DNA of 64,000 nucleotides from Candidatus Phycorickettsia trachydisci (GCF_003015145.1 NZ_CP027845.1:310001-374000), one strand, 5' to 3'; shown: positions 9,527 through 19,305, counted from the stretch's first letter. Program-made: numbers and translations. The notes: generated from the sequence alone by a model not told the origin.

Positions 9527-10306
9527 ATGAACATATTTAAGATTACAAGAGCTGTAGGAGCGAATTTTTTACGTTTTTTGATTGATGCTGCTAAACAAAC
9601 GGTAGCAACGATTCAAATGATTAGGGATGCTATAACGCCGCCTTTTTATACTAAAAATTTTTTGGATCAGCTTATATTTATAGGATTTTATTCATTGCCA
9701 ATAGTTGCAATGACAGCTTTGTTCTCAGGTGCGGTGATGGCTCTTCAAAGCTATACTGGTTTTGCAAGATTTTCGGGAGAAAATACTGTTCCAATGGTCG
9801 TTGCCATATCTTTAACTAGAGAGCTCGCACCAGTGTTAACTGGTTTAATGGTCACTGCAAGGGTAGGAGCTTCTTTTGCTGCAGAACTTGCTACCATGCG
9901 TATTACAGAACAAATAGATGCGCTTTATACTCTTTCAACTAACTCTATTAAATTTTTAATTACTCCTAGAGTAATAGCAAGTATATTTTGTATGCCATTT
10001 TTAGTTATCATGGCTGATATTTTGGGTATTATGGGAGGTTATTTAGTAGGGGTCTATAAGCTTTCATTTAACAGTGCAATTTATATAAATAATACCGTGA
10101 AATATTTAGATGCATCAGATGTATCATCTGGACTTATCAAAGCCGCTTTTTTTGGTCTAATAATTTCATCAACAAGCTGTTATTTCGGATATAATGCTAC
10201 ACAAGGATCAAGGGGAGTAGGAATTGCGGCTACAAGAACAGTTGTAAGTTCATCTATTCTGATTTTAATAGCTAATTATGTAATTACCGCACTCCTTTTT
10301 GAATAA
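9527..10306 (+). CDS. mlaE: MlaE-family lipid ABC transporter permease
   Basis: Inner-membrane permease of 259 residues in the MlaE/YrbE family, which moves phospholipids between the membranes to keep outer-membrane asymmetry. Family motifs are visible: VVAISLTRELAPVLTGLMV, then ARVGASFAAELATMRITEQIDAL, and five or so hydrophobic segments. The usual partner mlaF (ATPase) does not follow; a GST-like gene begins a few bases after the stop. MlaF and MlaD would have to be encoded elsewhere. Confidence 0.92.
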   Translation: MNIFKITRAVGANFLRFLIDAAKQTVATIQMIRDAITPPFYTKNFLDQLIFIGFYSLPIVAMTALFSGAVMALQSYTGFARFSGENTVPMVVAISLTRELAPVLTGLMVTARVGASFAAELATMRITEQIDALYTLSTNSIKFLITPRVIASIFCMPFLVIMADILGIMGGYLVGVYKLSFNSAIYINNTVKYLDASDVSSGLIKAAFFGLIISSTSCYFGYNATQGSRGVGIAATRTVVSSSILILIANYVITALLFE

Positions 10307-10310
10307 TATA

Positions 10311-10973
10311 ATGCAGATATATCATCATTTTTTATGTCCATTTTCTAAACAGATCGCAATATTAATGAGTGAGCTTGATATTGCTCATATCAAAATAGAA
10401 CATCAATTTTGGAAGCCTAATCCGGAGTTTGATAGTTTAAGTATGTGGGGAGAGAGACCTGTGATGATTGTGGAGGATACTGTGATAGTGGGTACCTATC
10501 CTTGTTTTGAGTATATTTTAGCTGAAACAGACAATAAATATCTCCTTAGCTCAGATCTAATAACTTTAACGCGTATTAGGCAAGTTGCGAACTGGTTTAA
10601 TAAGCATTTTTATGAACAAGTCTCAGCTCATATAATTCACGAGAAGTTAGTAAAGATATTCTCAACCCGTGAATACATAGACACTAGCATCATGCGTCTT
10701 GCTCACAAAAACTTACATGAGCATATGTTAAAGATGAGTGCTATTATCGACATGCAAGGATACTTGGCTCAAGATGATTTGAGTTATGCAGATCTTGTGG
10801 CTGCATCTCATTTAGCAGTTATAGATTATTTCGGAGATATTAATTGGTCACTATACCCAAAAGTAAAGGAATGGTATTGTTTGATTAAATCTAGGCCAAT
10901 ATTCCGAAGTAATTTGGAAGGGAAAATAACAGGTATCGACCCTTCAAAAAACTATCTTAAGCTTGATTTCTAA
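10311..10973 (+). CDS. Glutathione S-transferase family protein
   Basis: 220 residues with an N-terminal thioredoxin-like half (YHHFLCPFSKQIAILMSEL, then ERPVMIVEDTVIVGTYPCFEYI with the cis-Pro and the Ser/Pro-type glutathione site region) and an alpha-helical C-terminal half ending in a typical YPKVKEWYCLIKSRPIFRS segment. A Cys-Pro-Phe-Ser sequence sits where GST or glutaredoxin active sites lie. I use the ATG at 10311 rather than a TTG at 10299 that overlaps the mlaE stop. It is probably co-transcribed with mlaE. Substrate unknown. Confidence 0.85.
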   Translation: MQIYHHFLCPFSKQIAILMSELDIAHIKIEHQFWKPNPEFDSLSMWGERPVMIVEDTVIVGTYPCFEYILAETDNKYLLSSDLITLTRIRQVANWFNKHFYEQVSAHIIHEKLVKIFSTREYIDTSIMRLAHKNLHEHMLKMSAIIDMQGYLAQDDLSYADLVAASHLAVIDYFGDINWSLYPKVKEWYCLIKSRPIFRSNLEGKITGIDPSKNYLKLDF

Positions 10974-10977
10974 TAGC

Positions 10978-11055
10978 TTAATAATAAGTCATATATGCGC
11001 TTTGGTAAAAAGCTATAGCTTCTTTATGTATTGAGTATAAATCTTTTAAAGCTTT
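10978..11055 (-). pseudogene. 3' remnant of a second LTA-synthase-type sulfatase gene
   Basis: Read on the minus strand this stretch encodes KEAIAFYQSAYMTYY and then TAA, nearly identical to the intact sulfatase end EEAIAFYQSAYMFYY at 12598-12645. About 43 bases align with four differences, and the frame and stop position are kept; the frame is closed by a TGA 25 codons upstream. It is best read as the tail of a deleted duplicate. The ankyrin gene at 11118-12518 lies between the two copies. Confidence 0.8.
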
Positions 11056-11117
11056 TCAAAAATCTGCACAAAGAATTTATTGAAGACAATAATTAAATCC
11101 CTCGCATGATCTAATAA

Positions 11118-12518
11118 TCATCCACTTAAATCCATAGACGCTTCGTTTGATGAATTCATCCCGACAAGAACCAGAGCTGCATCTAATTCTTGGCTAACTA
11201 GAGGAGTTTGAAGTTGTTCGGTAGAAATAATATCTGCAGAATTTGTAAAATTATCTAATATTACAGAGATCAACGGATCATTTAATGCGTATGGAATATT
11301 AGTAACGCTATGTATGCTATCGTGCAGCAGCTGTATTGCAGTTATTGTTTTATTTGCAATGACACTTTGGGGTTGATCGCTTGCATCACTATGATCTTCT
11401 AAAGCTTTTTGCTCAAAATAATTTTGCTTTTTTGCAAATTGTATTAATGTTTTATGTGCCTTACAAAGAGCTGCTAAGTTTATTCTTAATACATCTTGGG
11501 GAATAAATTCATTTAGCAATTTTGCTCTTTTTAAAGCTTGATTACCTACGTCCCTTGCTACTTTCTCATGTTTGGTATAATAATTCTCATTATCATAATC
11601 ATATTCGGCCTTAGAGTACATATCAGCCACACTAACAGGGACTACATCTCTGAGGCTTATATCTTCACGAATTCCCACCACAAACCCTCCGTGAGCTTCT
11701 CCTTTTTTTAAGTTAAAATTAGCACCGTAATCTTTTAAAAGATGCAAAAAGTTTACTAGTAATTCTTCGTTAATCTCAGAGGTTAGTGCATACTTATCGA
11801 CCAAATCAAATAAAGGCGTATGGCCATAGAGATTGGTTATGTTAGGATTTGCTCTTTTCTCTAACAGGCGTTTTGTTGTGTGATAGTCTTTTTCCCTACA
11901 AGATATATGCAATGCTGTTGAACCACTTGCATTTTGATGATTTAAATTTGTATCATTTTCTAACAGCCAATTAATCGCTTCTGTATTTCTTGATTCAATT
12001 GCTATCATCAGTTCGGATTTTACACCCGGAACTTTCTTAATATCTTCTGGTCGAAAGCAAGATAATATTTCTGCAGTTATGCCTCCAAATTTACCGGAAA
12101 TAAAATGTAAGAGAGAATATCCTTTATAGTCTCCTTCGCCAGAATATATTAGATTTGGATAATATTTTTCTCCTTTATCAGACTTTAAAGCTTTTATAAT
12201 TTTTTTAAAAATTGCTTCTGCTTTATTTTTACTAAATTTAAGCGCTTCATCAAAGGCCTCCATATGTTTCTGTTGAAGCCTTTCGACTTCTTTCCTTTTT
12301 TCCTGAGCTTGGTTTAAAATTTGATCGTACTTCTTTACAACTTCTTCAAAAGATCCGGGTGCAAGTTTGGTGCCAATAAATTTCTTTTGCGCTTCTTTAA
12401 CTTTGGCTTCAATATCTCTTGTTATGTATCGAAGGTCGCCTAATTTAACAATTATCGGCGTAAGGTCTGGACTAAGGCTTTCTATCATTTCATTAAATAA
12501 TTCTTCAATTTCTGACAT
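11118..12518 (-). CDS. Ankyrin-repeat protein with N-terminal coiled coil
   Basis: 466 residues. Residues 30-115 are highly charged and helical (EAKVKEAQKKF, QAQEKRKEVERLQQKHMEAF), likely a coiled coil. Residues 165-265 carry two or three ankyrin repeats (GSTALHISCREKDYHTTKRL, LYGHTPLFDLVDKY). The C-terminal 200 residues are helical and unrecognised. It lies between two copies of the same sulfatase 3' end, so it may have arrived with a duplication or insertion. No secretion signal is seen; host-directed function is inferred from the family only. Confidence 0.85.
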   Translation of the reverse strand: MSEIEELFNEMIESLSPDLTPIIVKLGDLRYITRDIEAKVKEAQKKFIGTKLAPGSFEEVVKKYDQILNQAQEKRKEVERLQQKHMEAFDEALKFSKNKAEAIFKKIIKALKSDKGEKYYPNLIYSGEGDYKGYSLLHFISGKFGGITAEILSCFRPEDIKKVPGVKSELMIAIESRNTEAINWLLENDTNLNHQNASGSTALHISCREKDYHTTKRLLEKRANPNITNLYGHTPLFDLVDKYALTSEINEELLVNFLHLLKDYGANFNLKKGEAHGGFVVGIREDISLRDVVPVSVADMYSKAEYDYDNENYYTKHEKVARDVGNQALKRAKLLNEFIPQDVLRINLAALCKAHKTLIQFAKKQNYFEQKALEDHSDASDQPQSVIANKTITAIQLLHDSIHSVTNIPYALNDPLISVILDNFTNSADIISTEQLQTPLVSQELDAALVLVGMNSSNEASMDLSG

Positions 12519-12597
12519 ATAATATTAAGTTTACTTGCTATAACATTAATTATACACAAATTTTAAAAAATAAGTAATTTTATGTTTAGAATTAACT

Positions 12598-14463
12598 TTA
12601 GTAATAAAACATATATGCACTTTGGTAAAAAGCTATGGCTTCTTCTAGGAGATTCGTATCCTTTTGTTTGGATATAGACTGGTTATTGCCCTCTATGTCA
12701 TAGAATATTGGCTCTTTTCTTGGAGTTAAGACTACCATGTTTTTATCTTTCATGAATCCAAGCATTTGATACGTCGATATAAAAGATCTATTGGCAGGAT
12801 AATTTAATATATCTTGACCAAAAAATTGATTTTTGTACTCAAAGTTCAAAATACCTAACACCGTTGGCATAACATCAATTTGGCTACATAATGAGGTCTC
12901 TTTTTGAGGTTGCAATATTCCTGGAGCGTATATCATAAGTGGTATATGATATTTTTGGACTGGTAAGTGTATTTTACCAGCACTTGATGCGCAATGATCT
13001 GCCGTAATGACAAAGATAGTATCTTTAAACCAAGGCTTTGTGCGAGCCTTTTCGATAAAACTTTTTATTGCATAATCTGTATATTTGACAGCAGCTGCTC
13101 TATTGCTACCAGAAGCAAGATCAATCTTACCGGATGGGAATGTATATGGTCTGTGGTTTGAAGTTGTTAGTATTACTGAAAAAAAGGGCTTATCGCCCTT
13201 TGTATCAAAATATTGGATAGATTTATCGAATAGATTTTCATCAGCAACTCCCCATATGTTAGCAAAGGTAATTTCACTTGAATCAAAATCACTTCTATCA
13301 ATTACTTTATATTTATTGTTCGTAAAAAAGTTCAACATGTTATCAAAATATCCATAACCCCCATAGATAAAGCTGATATCGTATCCATTTTCTCGAAATA
13401 TATCACCAGCTGTGAAGAAGTTGTTATGATCTGGTTTGCGGATTAAAGAAGCTCCTGGGGAAGGTGGAGTAGACAATAATATTGCTTCAAGTCCTCTAAC
13501 TGTTCTTGTGCCTGTTGCATAATAATTTGTGAAAAATACGCTTTGATCTGCTAAAGAGTCTAAAAACGGAGTGATGTTTTGCTGATTGCCAAATTTACCC
13601 ATGAATTCTGAACTCATACTTTCGATGATAATCAACACTACATTTAATTTTTTATTTTTAGCACTGTTTTTAATAGGATGATTAATCCGCTCAATTTCAT
13701 TACCGCCATCAAGCAAGGTCTGGTTAGGTTGTAAAATATTATGTCTTACAATAGAAAAAGCTTTTTCTTGATCGATTGTAGGATAAAATTGCATGTAATC
13801 TAGTGAGTTATAGTAAAAAGCAGCAAAAAGCTGGTACAATCCATTTTTGTTTAGTTCTTGAGCATATACGTTAGAGGTAAAGTTCACTTTGTGTGGACTG
13901 TAAAATAAAAAAGCAAAGCTACAAATTAATCCACTAAAAATAAAATACAGAAGATTATGCTGGCGACTTATTGCAGTTTTTTTATAACGTAAGAAGTATT
14001 TTAGAGAGACAATAGAGCCAACAAGAATTACAGGAATAATCCACCACAAAGGCATCTCCTGTCTAAGTGTTCCTATAATTTCATGTGTATATATAATGTA
14101 ATCAACAGCAATGAAGTTAAATCGAGTCCCAAATTCATCCCAGAACATTACCTCAGCAATAAAACATAAAAATGTAAGGCTTGATAATGCAAGGAACATT
14201 ACTATGTTTACTACTTGAAGCAGAGTTTTGTTTTTAAAAACTAGGTCAATGAAAAATTGTATGACGCTTAGTACGACTAAAATATATGAAATGGTTATAA
14301 CATCGTTAATAAATCCTATAAAAAAAATCTCAGGAATTTGAAAGAGAGTGATTTGCTGATAGAATATAGCATACACTACAAGCAAAGCCCTTGTAATTAT
14401 TTGTATTAGTCCATAAAGCTTACAAGAAGCTAAATGAAAATCTCGGTGCTGTAATTTGTACAT
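12598..14463 (-). CDS. LTA synthase / phosphoglycerol transferase-type membrane sulfatase
   Basis: 621 residues in the LtaS/MdoB/OpgB alkaline-phosphatase superfamily. About five membrane segments fill residues 15-190, followed by a periplasmic sulfatase domain. The metal-binding start is LNVVLIIIESMSSEF, the probable catalytic Thr is in GTRTVRG (TRTVRGLEAILLS), and a later metal motif is FVITADHC. These enzymes transfer phosphoglycerol or phosphoethanolamine to glycans or lipids. In a Gram-negative, periplasmic glucan or LPS modification is more likely than teichoic acid. A truncated 3' copy sits at 10978-11055. Confidence 0.85.
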   Translation of the reverse strand: MYKLQHRDFHLASCKLYGLIQIITRALLVVYAIFYQQITLFQIPEIFFIGFINDVITISYILVVLSVIQFFIDLVFKNKTLLQVVNIVMFLALSSLTFLCFIAEVMFWDEFGTRFNFIAVDYIIYTHEIIGTLRQEMPLWWIIPVILVGSIVSLKYFLRYKKTAISRQHNLLYFIFSGLICSFAFLFYSPHKVNFTSNVYAQELNKNGLYQLFAAFYYNSLDYMQFYPTIDQEKAFSIVRHNILQPNQTLLDGGNEIERINHPIKNSAKNKKLNVVLIIIESMSSEFMGKFGNQQNITPFLDSLADQSVFFTNYYATGTRTVRGLEAILLSTPPSPGASLIRKPDHNNFFTAGDIFRENGYDISFIYGGYGYFDNMLNFFTNNKYKVIDRSDFDSSEITFANIWGVADENLFDKSIQYFDTKGDKPFFSVILTTSNHRPYTFPSGKIDLASGSNRAAAVKYTDYAIKSFIEKARTKPWFKDTIFVITADHCASSAGKIHLPVQKYHIPLMIYAPGILQPQKETSLCSQIDVMPTVLGILNFEYKNQFFGQDILNYPANRSFISTYQMLGFMKDKNMVVLTPRKEPIFYDIEGNNQSISKQKDTNLLEEAIAFYQSAYMFYY

Positions 14464-14548
14464 ATTTTTATCATAGTTTATAAGCTTTATCCTCTACAAG
14501 GCCTTTGGTGTAATTTTACTATATTTTAACATTTATAAGTGCATTCGT

Positions 14549-16165
14549 ATGTTCGATCAAGAGTTTCTGCAAAGATTTAGAGAATCTAATTTAAAAAAAG
14601 CTTGGCCATTTGAGGAAGCTGAAAGAATTTTAAAAAATTTAGGTGGAAAATTGCCATCTAAATCTTATGTATTATTTGAGACAGGTTATGGTCCTTCGGG
14701 TTTACCTCATATAGGTACATTTGGAGAAGTTGCAAGAACAAGTATGGTTAGACATGTTTTTGAGCAAATTTCAGGCTTTGCTACAAGATTAATTTGTTTT
14801 TCTGATGATATGGATGGTTTGCGCAAAGTTCCTTCTAATATTCCAAATCGAGAAATGGTGGCCGGATATATCGACAAACCTCTTACAGAAATTCCCGATC
14901 CTTATGGAGAAGCTAAAAGTTATGGTCATTACATGAATCAGAAGCTTAAAAGTTTTTTAGATGCTTTTGATTTTGAATATGAGTTTTATAGTGCCACAGA
15001 TTGCTACAAAAGCGGCATGTTCGATGATATGATGCTTAAAGTTTTAGCAAATCATGAAAAGATTAAACAAATTATTCTTCCGACATTGGGTGATGAGCGA
15101 AAAAAAACTTATTCACCTTTTCTCCCCATTGATCCTATCAGTGGTAAGGTTTTACAAGTTGCAATAATTAAAACTAATTTAGATAAAGGAACGGTTACAT
15201 ATTTGGATGACAATAATAATGAGATTGAAGTTGCGGTAACAAGGGGAGGATGTAAATTACAATGGAAGGTAGATTTTGGTATGCGTTGGGCTGCTTTAGA
15301 TGTCGATTATGAGATGTACGGTAAAGATATTATGTCTAACGCTACCCTTTATTCTAAAGTATGTCAGGTGTTGGGTAAAAAACCTCCTGCACAATTTTTT
15401 TATGAGTTATTTTTGGATGAAACAGGACAAAAAATTTCCAAATCTAAAGGAAACAGTATAACTATAGATGAATGGTTGAAATATGCACCACTAGCTTCTT
15501 TATCTTTATTCATGTACCAATCCCCTAATAGGGCAAAAAGAATGTATTTTGACATTATTCCAAAGTTAGTCGATGAGTACATATCTTTAAATAATCAGTA
15601 CCATCAATTAGAAGATTTAGAGAGCAAAGTAAATCACCCTCTTTACCATATACATAGAGGAAATGTGCCACATGCGCAAACTTATGGTTTAACTTTTGCG
15701 CTACTTATCAACCTAGCTTGTGTTTGTAATCCTGAAAATAAAAATATTTTGTGGGGCTTTATTTTCAAATATACCCCTCATGCAAGCAAAAATTCAGCAA
15801 TAGAAAACGAATTTTTAGATCAGCTTGTTGGTTTTGCAATTAGATACTATGAAGATTTTGTGCGTGCAAATAAGAACTATTTAGTTCCATCTCAAAATCA
15901 TATTTTGATATTGGAAAAAATTATAAGCATGCTAGAGAATTTACCAAATGATACTGATGCACAAGAGGTTCAGAGCCGTATATATGCCATTGGTATGGAA
16001 AGTGGATATGAAAATTTAAAAGACTTTTTTGGTGATTTATATAGAATTTTACTAGGTCAATCATCTGGCCCAAGACTTGGTTCATTCATTAAATTGTATG
16101 GTTTTGATGAGACTACTAAGCTTATAAAAATGAAAATTAATACAAAAAATGAAAAAAATAGCTAA
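14549..16165 (+). CDS. lysS: Lysyl-tRNA synthetase, class I
   Basis: 538 residues. This is the class I enzyme, not the class II LysRS of most bacteria: the HIGH-type motif reads [11 protein letters not shown] near residue 55, and the KMSKS-type motif reads KISKSKGNS near residue 295. The class I form is typical of archaea, spirochaetes and Rickettsiales. It charges tRNA-Lys with lysine. A HU gene follows after 95 bases. The lengthy helical C-terminus matches the anticodon-binding part of the family. Confidence 0.96.
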   Translation: MFDQEFLQRFRESNLKKAWPFEEAERILKNLGGKLPSKSYVLFETGYGPSGLPHIGTFGEVARTSMVRHVFEQISGFATRLICFSDDMDGLRKVPSNIPNREMVAGYIDKPLTEIPDPYGEAKSYGHYMNQKLKSFLDAFDFEYEFYSATDCYKSGMFDDMMLKVLANHEKIKQIILPTLGDERKKTYSPFLPIDPISGKVLQVAIIKTNLDKGTVTYLDDNNNEIEVAVTRGGCKLQWKVDFGMRWAALDVDYEMYGKDIMSNATLYSKVCQVLGKKPPAQFFYELFLDETGQKISKSKGNSITIDEWLKYAPLASLSLFMYQSPNRAKRMYFDIIPKLVDEYISLNNQYHQLEDLESKVNHPLYHIHRGNVPHAQTYGLTFALLINLACVCNPENKNILWGFIFKYTPHASKNSAIENEFLDQLVGFAIRYYEDFVRANKNYLVPSQNHILILEKIISMLENLPNDTDAQEVQSRIYAIGMESGYENLKDFFGDLYRILLGQSSGPRLGSFIKLYGFDETTKLIKMKINTKNEKNS

Positions 16166-16260
16166 AAGTTTAGAAAAGTTGAGAAATTGGCTTGAAATGC
16201 CTAAAAGAAAAATATATTCTCAATTTTAAATTGTTATCGTTTTAATTCACTGGGTTTTAT

Positions 16261-16548
16261 ATGAATAAAGAAGAGTTTATCGCTTTTATAGCAAAAGAAA
16301 AGTCTGTCACTAAGAAAGCAGCTGACGAAATTATTTCTAATTTCGTAGATTCTGTAATCAGCGCTATGGAAAAAGGACAATCTGTCAATCTTATCGGTTT
16401 TGGTAGCTTTTACCTAATTCCTATGAAGGCTAGAAAAGGAGTGAATCCTAAAACTAAAGCTCCAATGATGATTGATGCTTATGTTAAACCTAATTTTAAG
16501 CCTGGACAATGGCTTAAAACTGCGGCTAACAAAAGCAATAAAAAATAA
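16261..16548 (+). CDS. HU-family DNA-binding protein
   Basis: 95 residues, the size of HU/IHF subunits. The dimerisation helices, the GFGSFYLIP signature and the DNA-binding beta arm (KARKGVNPKTKAPM) are all visible. It is a nucleoid architectural protein that bends DNA. It lies 14 bases upstream of mutL and probably shares a transcript with it. HU rather than IHF is suggested by overall similarity, but subunit type is not certain. Confidence 0.95.
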   Translation: MNKEEFIAFIAKEKSVTKKAADEIISNFVDSVISAMEKGQSVNLIGFGSFYLIPMKARKGVNPKTKAPMMIDAYVKPNFKPGQWLKTAANKSNKK

Positions 16549-16562
16549 TAAGTTGATGCTTA

Positions 16563-18401
16563 ATGCCGATAATAAGGCTAAGTGAAAATACTGTCAACTT
16601 AATAGCGGCAGGAGAGGTGGTCGAAAGACCATCTTCTGTCGTTAAAGAGCTAATAGAAAATTCTATAGATTCTGGAGCAAAAAACATAAATATATACCTC
16701 GAGCAATCCGGAAAAAATCTCATATCCGTCTCAGATGATGGTTGTGGTATGTCTCAAGAGGATATGACCCTTGCTATTCAAAGACACACAACTTCTAAAT
16801 TAAATGAACAAGACATAACTGATATTAAATTCTTTGGTTTCAGGGGTGAGGCATTGCCATCAATAGCATCTGTTAGCAAGATGACTATAGTGAGTAAGGC
16901 TTTTGGCAATGATATGGCTTATCAACTACAAGTAGTAGATAATAAGGCGGCAAATATATTTGAAGTAGCTCATAATCACGGTACTCAAATTAGGGTACAA
17001 GACTTATTTGGTTGCATACCAGCCAGGCTTAAATTTTTGAGAAGTGATCAAAGAGAACTAGCTGCATGCGTTGATGTAGTCAAAAAACTTGCGCTTGCAA
17101 ATCCACAAATAGCCTTTACTTTGAAGCATGGATCAAGTATCTTGCTCAAATTATCAGCAAATTCGAGTCTCAAAGAGCGCATCGAGTTTATTTTAGGTAA
17201 ATCATTTATGACCAACGCCATTAACGTTGATTTTATTAATGATTATATTAAGGTTTATGGATACATAGCTTCTCCAACATATCATAAAGCATCGTCTGAA
17301 CAACAATTTATTTTCGTCAATGGTCGGCCAGTAAAGGATAAGTTGCTTAGTACTTGCTTAAAGGTAGCATATCAAGATTATATAGTGCAAGGCAGGTTTG
17401 CGCCTGTTGTATTATTTATTGAAGTACCCTTTAAATTTGTTGATGTAAATGTTCATCCTGCAAAAATTGAGGTAAGATTTCAAGATATGATGTTGATTAA
17501 GAGTACTTTGATTAAATCTATTTCTGAGGCATTAGAAAGAACTATTAAAGAACAATATAATTTGAGTCCTGATTTGCTGGGACCTCAGGATATTTTTTCT
17601 CATAGTTTAAATGAAACCTCAAAGGCCTATGTGCCATCTTATGCTAATGAACCTATCTTCAGCTTTAATCAGATAAATGAATTGCCTAAAATAACCAGTA
17701 CTTCTAATAAGCCATTAGAGTTATTTACTGTTATTCAAGAAGAAGAGATGCCTATTTCTTCCAAAGAAACGGAAATTGAGTTTACGCAAAGTGTATTCAT
17801 AGATTCTAACAATCCTGAAAGCTCATTAGGCAATGCTATTGCTCAATTGCATAATAATTATATTGTAGCCCAAAATAGCTTAGGAATAATAATGATTGAT
17901 CAACATGCGGCGCACGAAAGGATAGTATATGAGCAAATTAAGAAAGAGATAAAGCAGCATTCTTTACAGGGACAAAAATTGCTTTTACCAATAGTAGTAG
18001 AGTTGGATAGTGAAAAAAAAGTAGACTTTCTTTTGGAACAACAAGAACACTTAAGGTCTTTGGCTTTGCATTTTGAAAAAGTTGGTCCTAAGTCTCTCCG
18101 TGTTTTAGAAGTGCCAAGAATCATTAAGTCTACTAATGTGCACCAATTGATTCATGATATAGCAGATGAAGTTTCGGAAGAAGAGCATGAATTTTCACTT
18201 ACTCACCTTGTGGAGCATATCATAGAAACCTATGCTTGCCACCACTCCATAAGGAGCGGACAGAAGCTTTCTGTAAAAGAAATGAATGAATTGCTAAGAC
18301 AAATAGAAAATACACCAGGAGCAGGGCAATGTTGTCATGGAAGACCTACATATATATTTGTTAGCTTGAAAGATATAGAGAAGTTATTTAAGAGAAGGTG
18401 A
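16563..18401 (+). CDS. mutL: DNA mismatch repair protein MutL with endonuclease motif
   Basis: 612 residues. The N-terminal GHKL ATPase motifs are clear: LIENSIDSGAK, DDGCGM and GFRGEALPSIASV. The middle linker is low in conservation. The C-terminal dimerisation domain contains DQHAAHERIVYE, an exact match to the DQHA(X)2E(X)4E nicking-endonuclease motif, plus ACHHSIRSG and CCHGRPT metal-site motifs. So this MutL should cut DNA itself, as in bacteria without MutH. mutS is not in the window. The following carbonic anhydrase starts three bases after the stop. Confidence 0.96.
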   Translation: MPIIRLSENTVNLIAAGEVVERPSSVVKELIENSIDSGAKNINIYLEQSGKNLISVSDDGCGMSQEDMTLAIQRHTTSKLNEQDITDIKFFGFRGEALPSIASVSKMTIVSKAFGNDMAYQLQVVDNKAANIFEVAHNHGTQIRVQDLFGCIPARLKFLRSDQRELAACVDVVKKLALANPQIAFTLKHGSSILLKLSANSSLKERIEFILGKSFMTNAINVDFINDYIKVYGYIASPTYHKASSEQQFIFVNGRPVKDKLLSTCLKVAYQDYIVQGRFAPVVLFIEVPFKFVDVNVHPAKIEVRFQDMMLIKSTLIKSISEALERTIKEQYNLSPDLLGPQDIFSHSLNETSKAYVPSYANEPIFSFNQINELPKITSTSNKPLELFTVIQEEEMPISSKETEIEFTQSVFIDSNNPESSLGNAIAQLHNNYIVAQNSLGIIMIDQHAAHERIVYEQIKKEIKQHSLQGQKLLLPIVVELDSEKKVDFLLEQQEHLRSLALHFEKVGPKSLRVLEVPRIIKSTNVHQLIHDIADEVSEEEHEFSLTHLVEHIIETYACHHSIRSGQKLSVKEMNELLRQIENTPGAGQCCHGRPTYIFVSLKDIEKLFKRR

Positions 18402-18404
18402 GTT

Positions 18405-19058
18405 GTGCCTAAAAATTTACATAATCTAATAGATGGTTATAAGGAATTTAGAAAGAACTATTTTTCTCATCATAAAGCTTTGTTTGATAACTTAAGTACA
18501 CATGGACAAAGTCCAAAGATTCTGATCATAGCTTGTTCAGATTCCCGAGTAGATCCTGCTATAGTTACTAATGCTATTCCCGGTGACTTGTTTGTAATTA
18601 GGAATGTTGCAAATTTAGTTCCAAACTGTGAAGAAGAAGATCTAATTAATTATCATGGTACTTCAGCTGCAATAGAATACGCTGTATGTGATCTAAAAGT
18701 AAGGCATATTATAGTGTGCGGGCATGCAAAATGTGGGGGTTTGACATCTATGTTTAATACCACTTCTCAAAAACGTAGTCCCAGCTTTATGAACAAATGG
18801 GTCAGTATAGCAAAGAATCCATTTAATAAAGTTCACGAAAAATATTTTCATGAATCATTAGATAGGAAAATTGAGCTCCTTGCTAAAGAATCTTTAATCA
18901 ATTCACTATCCAATCTTAAAACGTTTCCTTGGCTTTCAGAAAAGGTTAAGCAAAATGATTTATTTTTACATGCATGGTATTTTGAGATCGCTACTTGCAA
19001 CATACAATTTTTAGATACAGACGGTGCTTTTAAAGATCTTGCGGGTTATAAATACTAA
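18405..19058 (+). CDS. Beta-class carbonic anhydrase
   Basis: 217 residues, interconverting CO2 and bicarbonate. The zinc ligands are visible as Cys44 with Asp46 and Arg48 (ACSDSR), His107 and Cys110 (CGHAKCGG). I use the GTG at 18405, three bases after the mutL stop; no ATG gives a complete N-terminus. Length is normal for the bacterial plant-type family. Bicarbonate supply for fatty acid or nucleotide synthesis is the usual role. It seems to be the last gene of the HU-mutL transcript. Confidence 0.94.
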   Translation: MPKNLHNLIDGYKEFRKNYFSHHKALFDNLSTHGQSPKILIIACSDSRVDPAIVTNAIPGDLFVIRNVANLVPNCEEEDLINYHGTSAAIEYAVCDLKVRHIIVCGHAKCGGLTSMFNTTSQKRSPSFMNKWVSIAKNPFNKVHEKYFHESLDRKIELLAKESLINSLSNLKTFPWLSEKVKQNDLFLHAWYFEIATCNIQFLDTDGAFKDLAGYKY

Positions 19059-19074
19059 AATACTAAACACTAGC

Positions 19075-19103
19075 TTGACAATATAACTGAAATATTGTAA
19101 TAT
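19075..19103 (+). promoter_or_regulatory. Consensus sigma-70-type promoter
   Basis: A perfect TTGACA at 19075-19080, a 17-base spacer and TAATAT at 19098-19103. It is among the best promoter matches in the window. It reads toward the region 19128-19836, whose first ATG (19128) is immediately followed by a TAA stop. Confidence 0.7.
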
Positions 19104-19127
19104 AATTTAAAAAATTATATATTTATT

Positions 19128-19305
19128 ATGTAAATTATTGCTCCTATTCTTACACCATCATATTGTACGAATGATATGCTTCTTTCTCAGCCCCAAAATC
19201 TTCGCTTAATATCTGAAAAACCAACTATAACAAAAACTTCTGATATAAAGGTTACCTAATATTATTCTTAAAATTCTTGATAGTTCAAGCGGAGTTGATG
19301 GGATA
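19128..19305 (+). pseudogene. Interrupted 5' part of the following gene
   Basis: Behind the promoter, the ATG at 19128 is followed directly by TAA. The same frame then stays open for 41 codons (APILTPSYCTNDMLLSQPQN, then LRLISEKPTITKTSDIK) until TAA at 19257. The downstream frame is open from 19249 and runs into the ORF starting at 19306, adding PNIILKILDSSSGVDGI upstream of its first ATG. One frameshift near 19250 plus one early stop would join everything into one protein of about 230 residues, so the gene looks broken at its 5' end. Confidence 0.45.

Noticed and set aside
16165-16245. Inverted repeat AAAAGTTGAGAAAT / ATATTCTCAATTTT between lysS and HU, as an attenuator or terminator
   Set aside because: The pairing is imperfect, the loop is long and no T-run follows; function cannot be supported.
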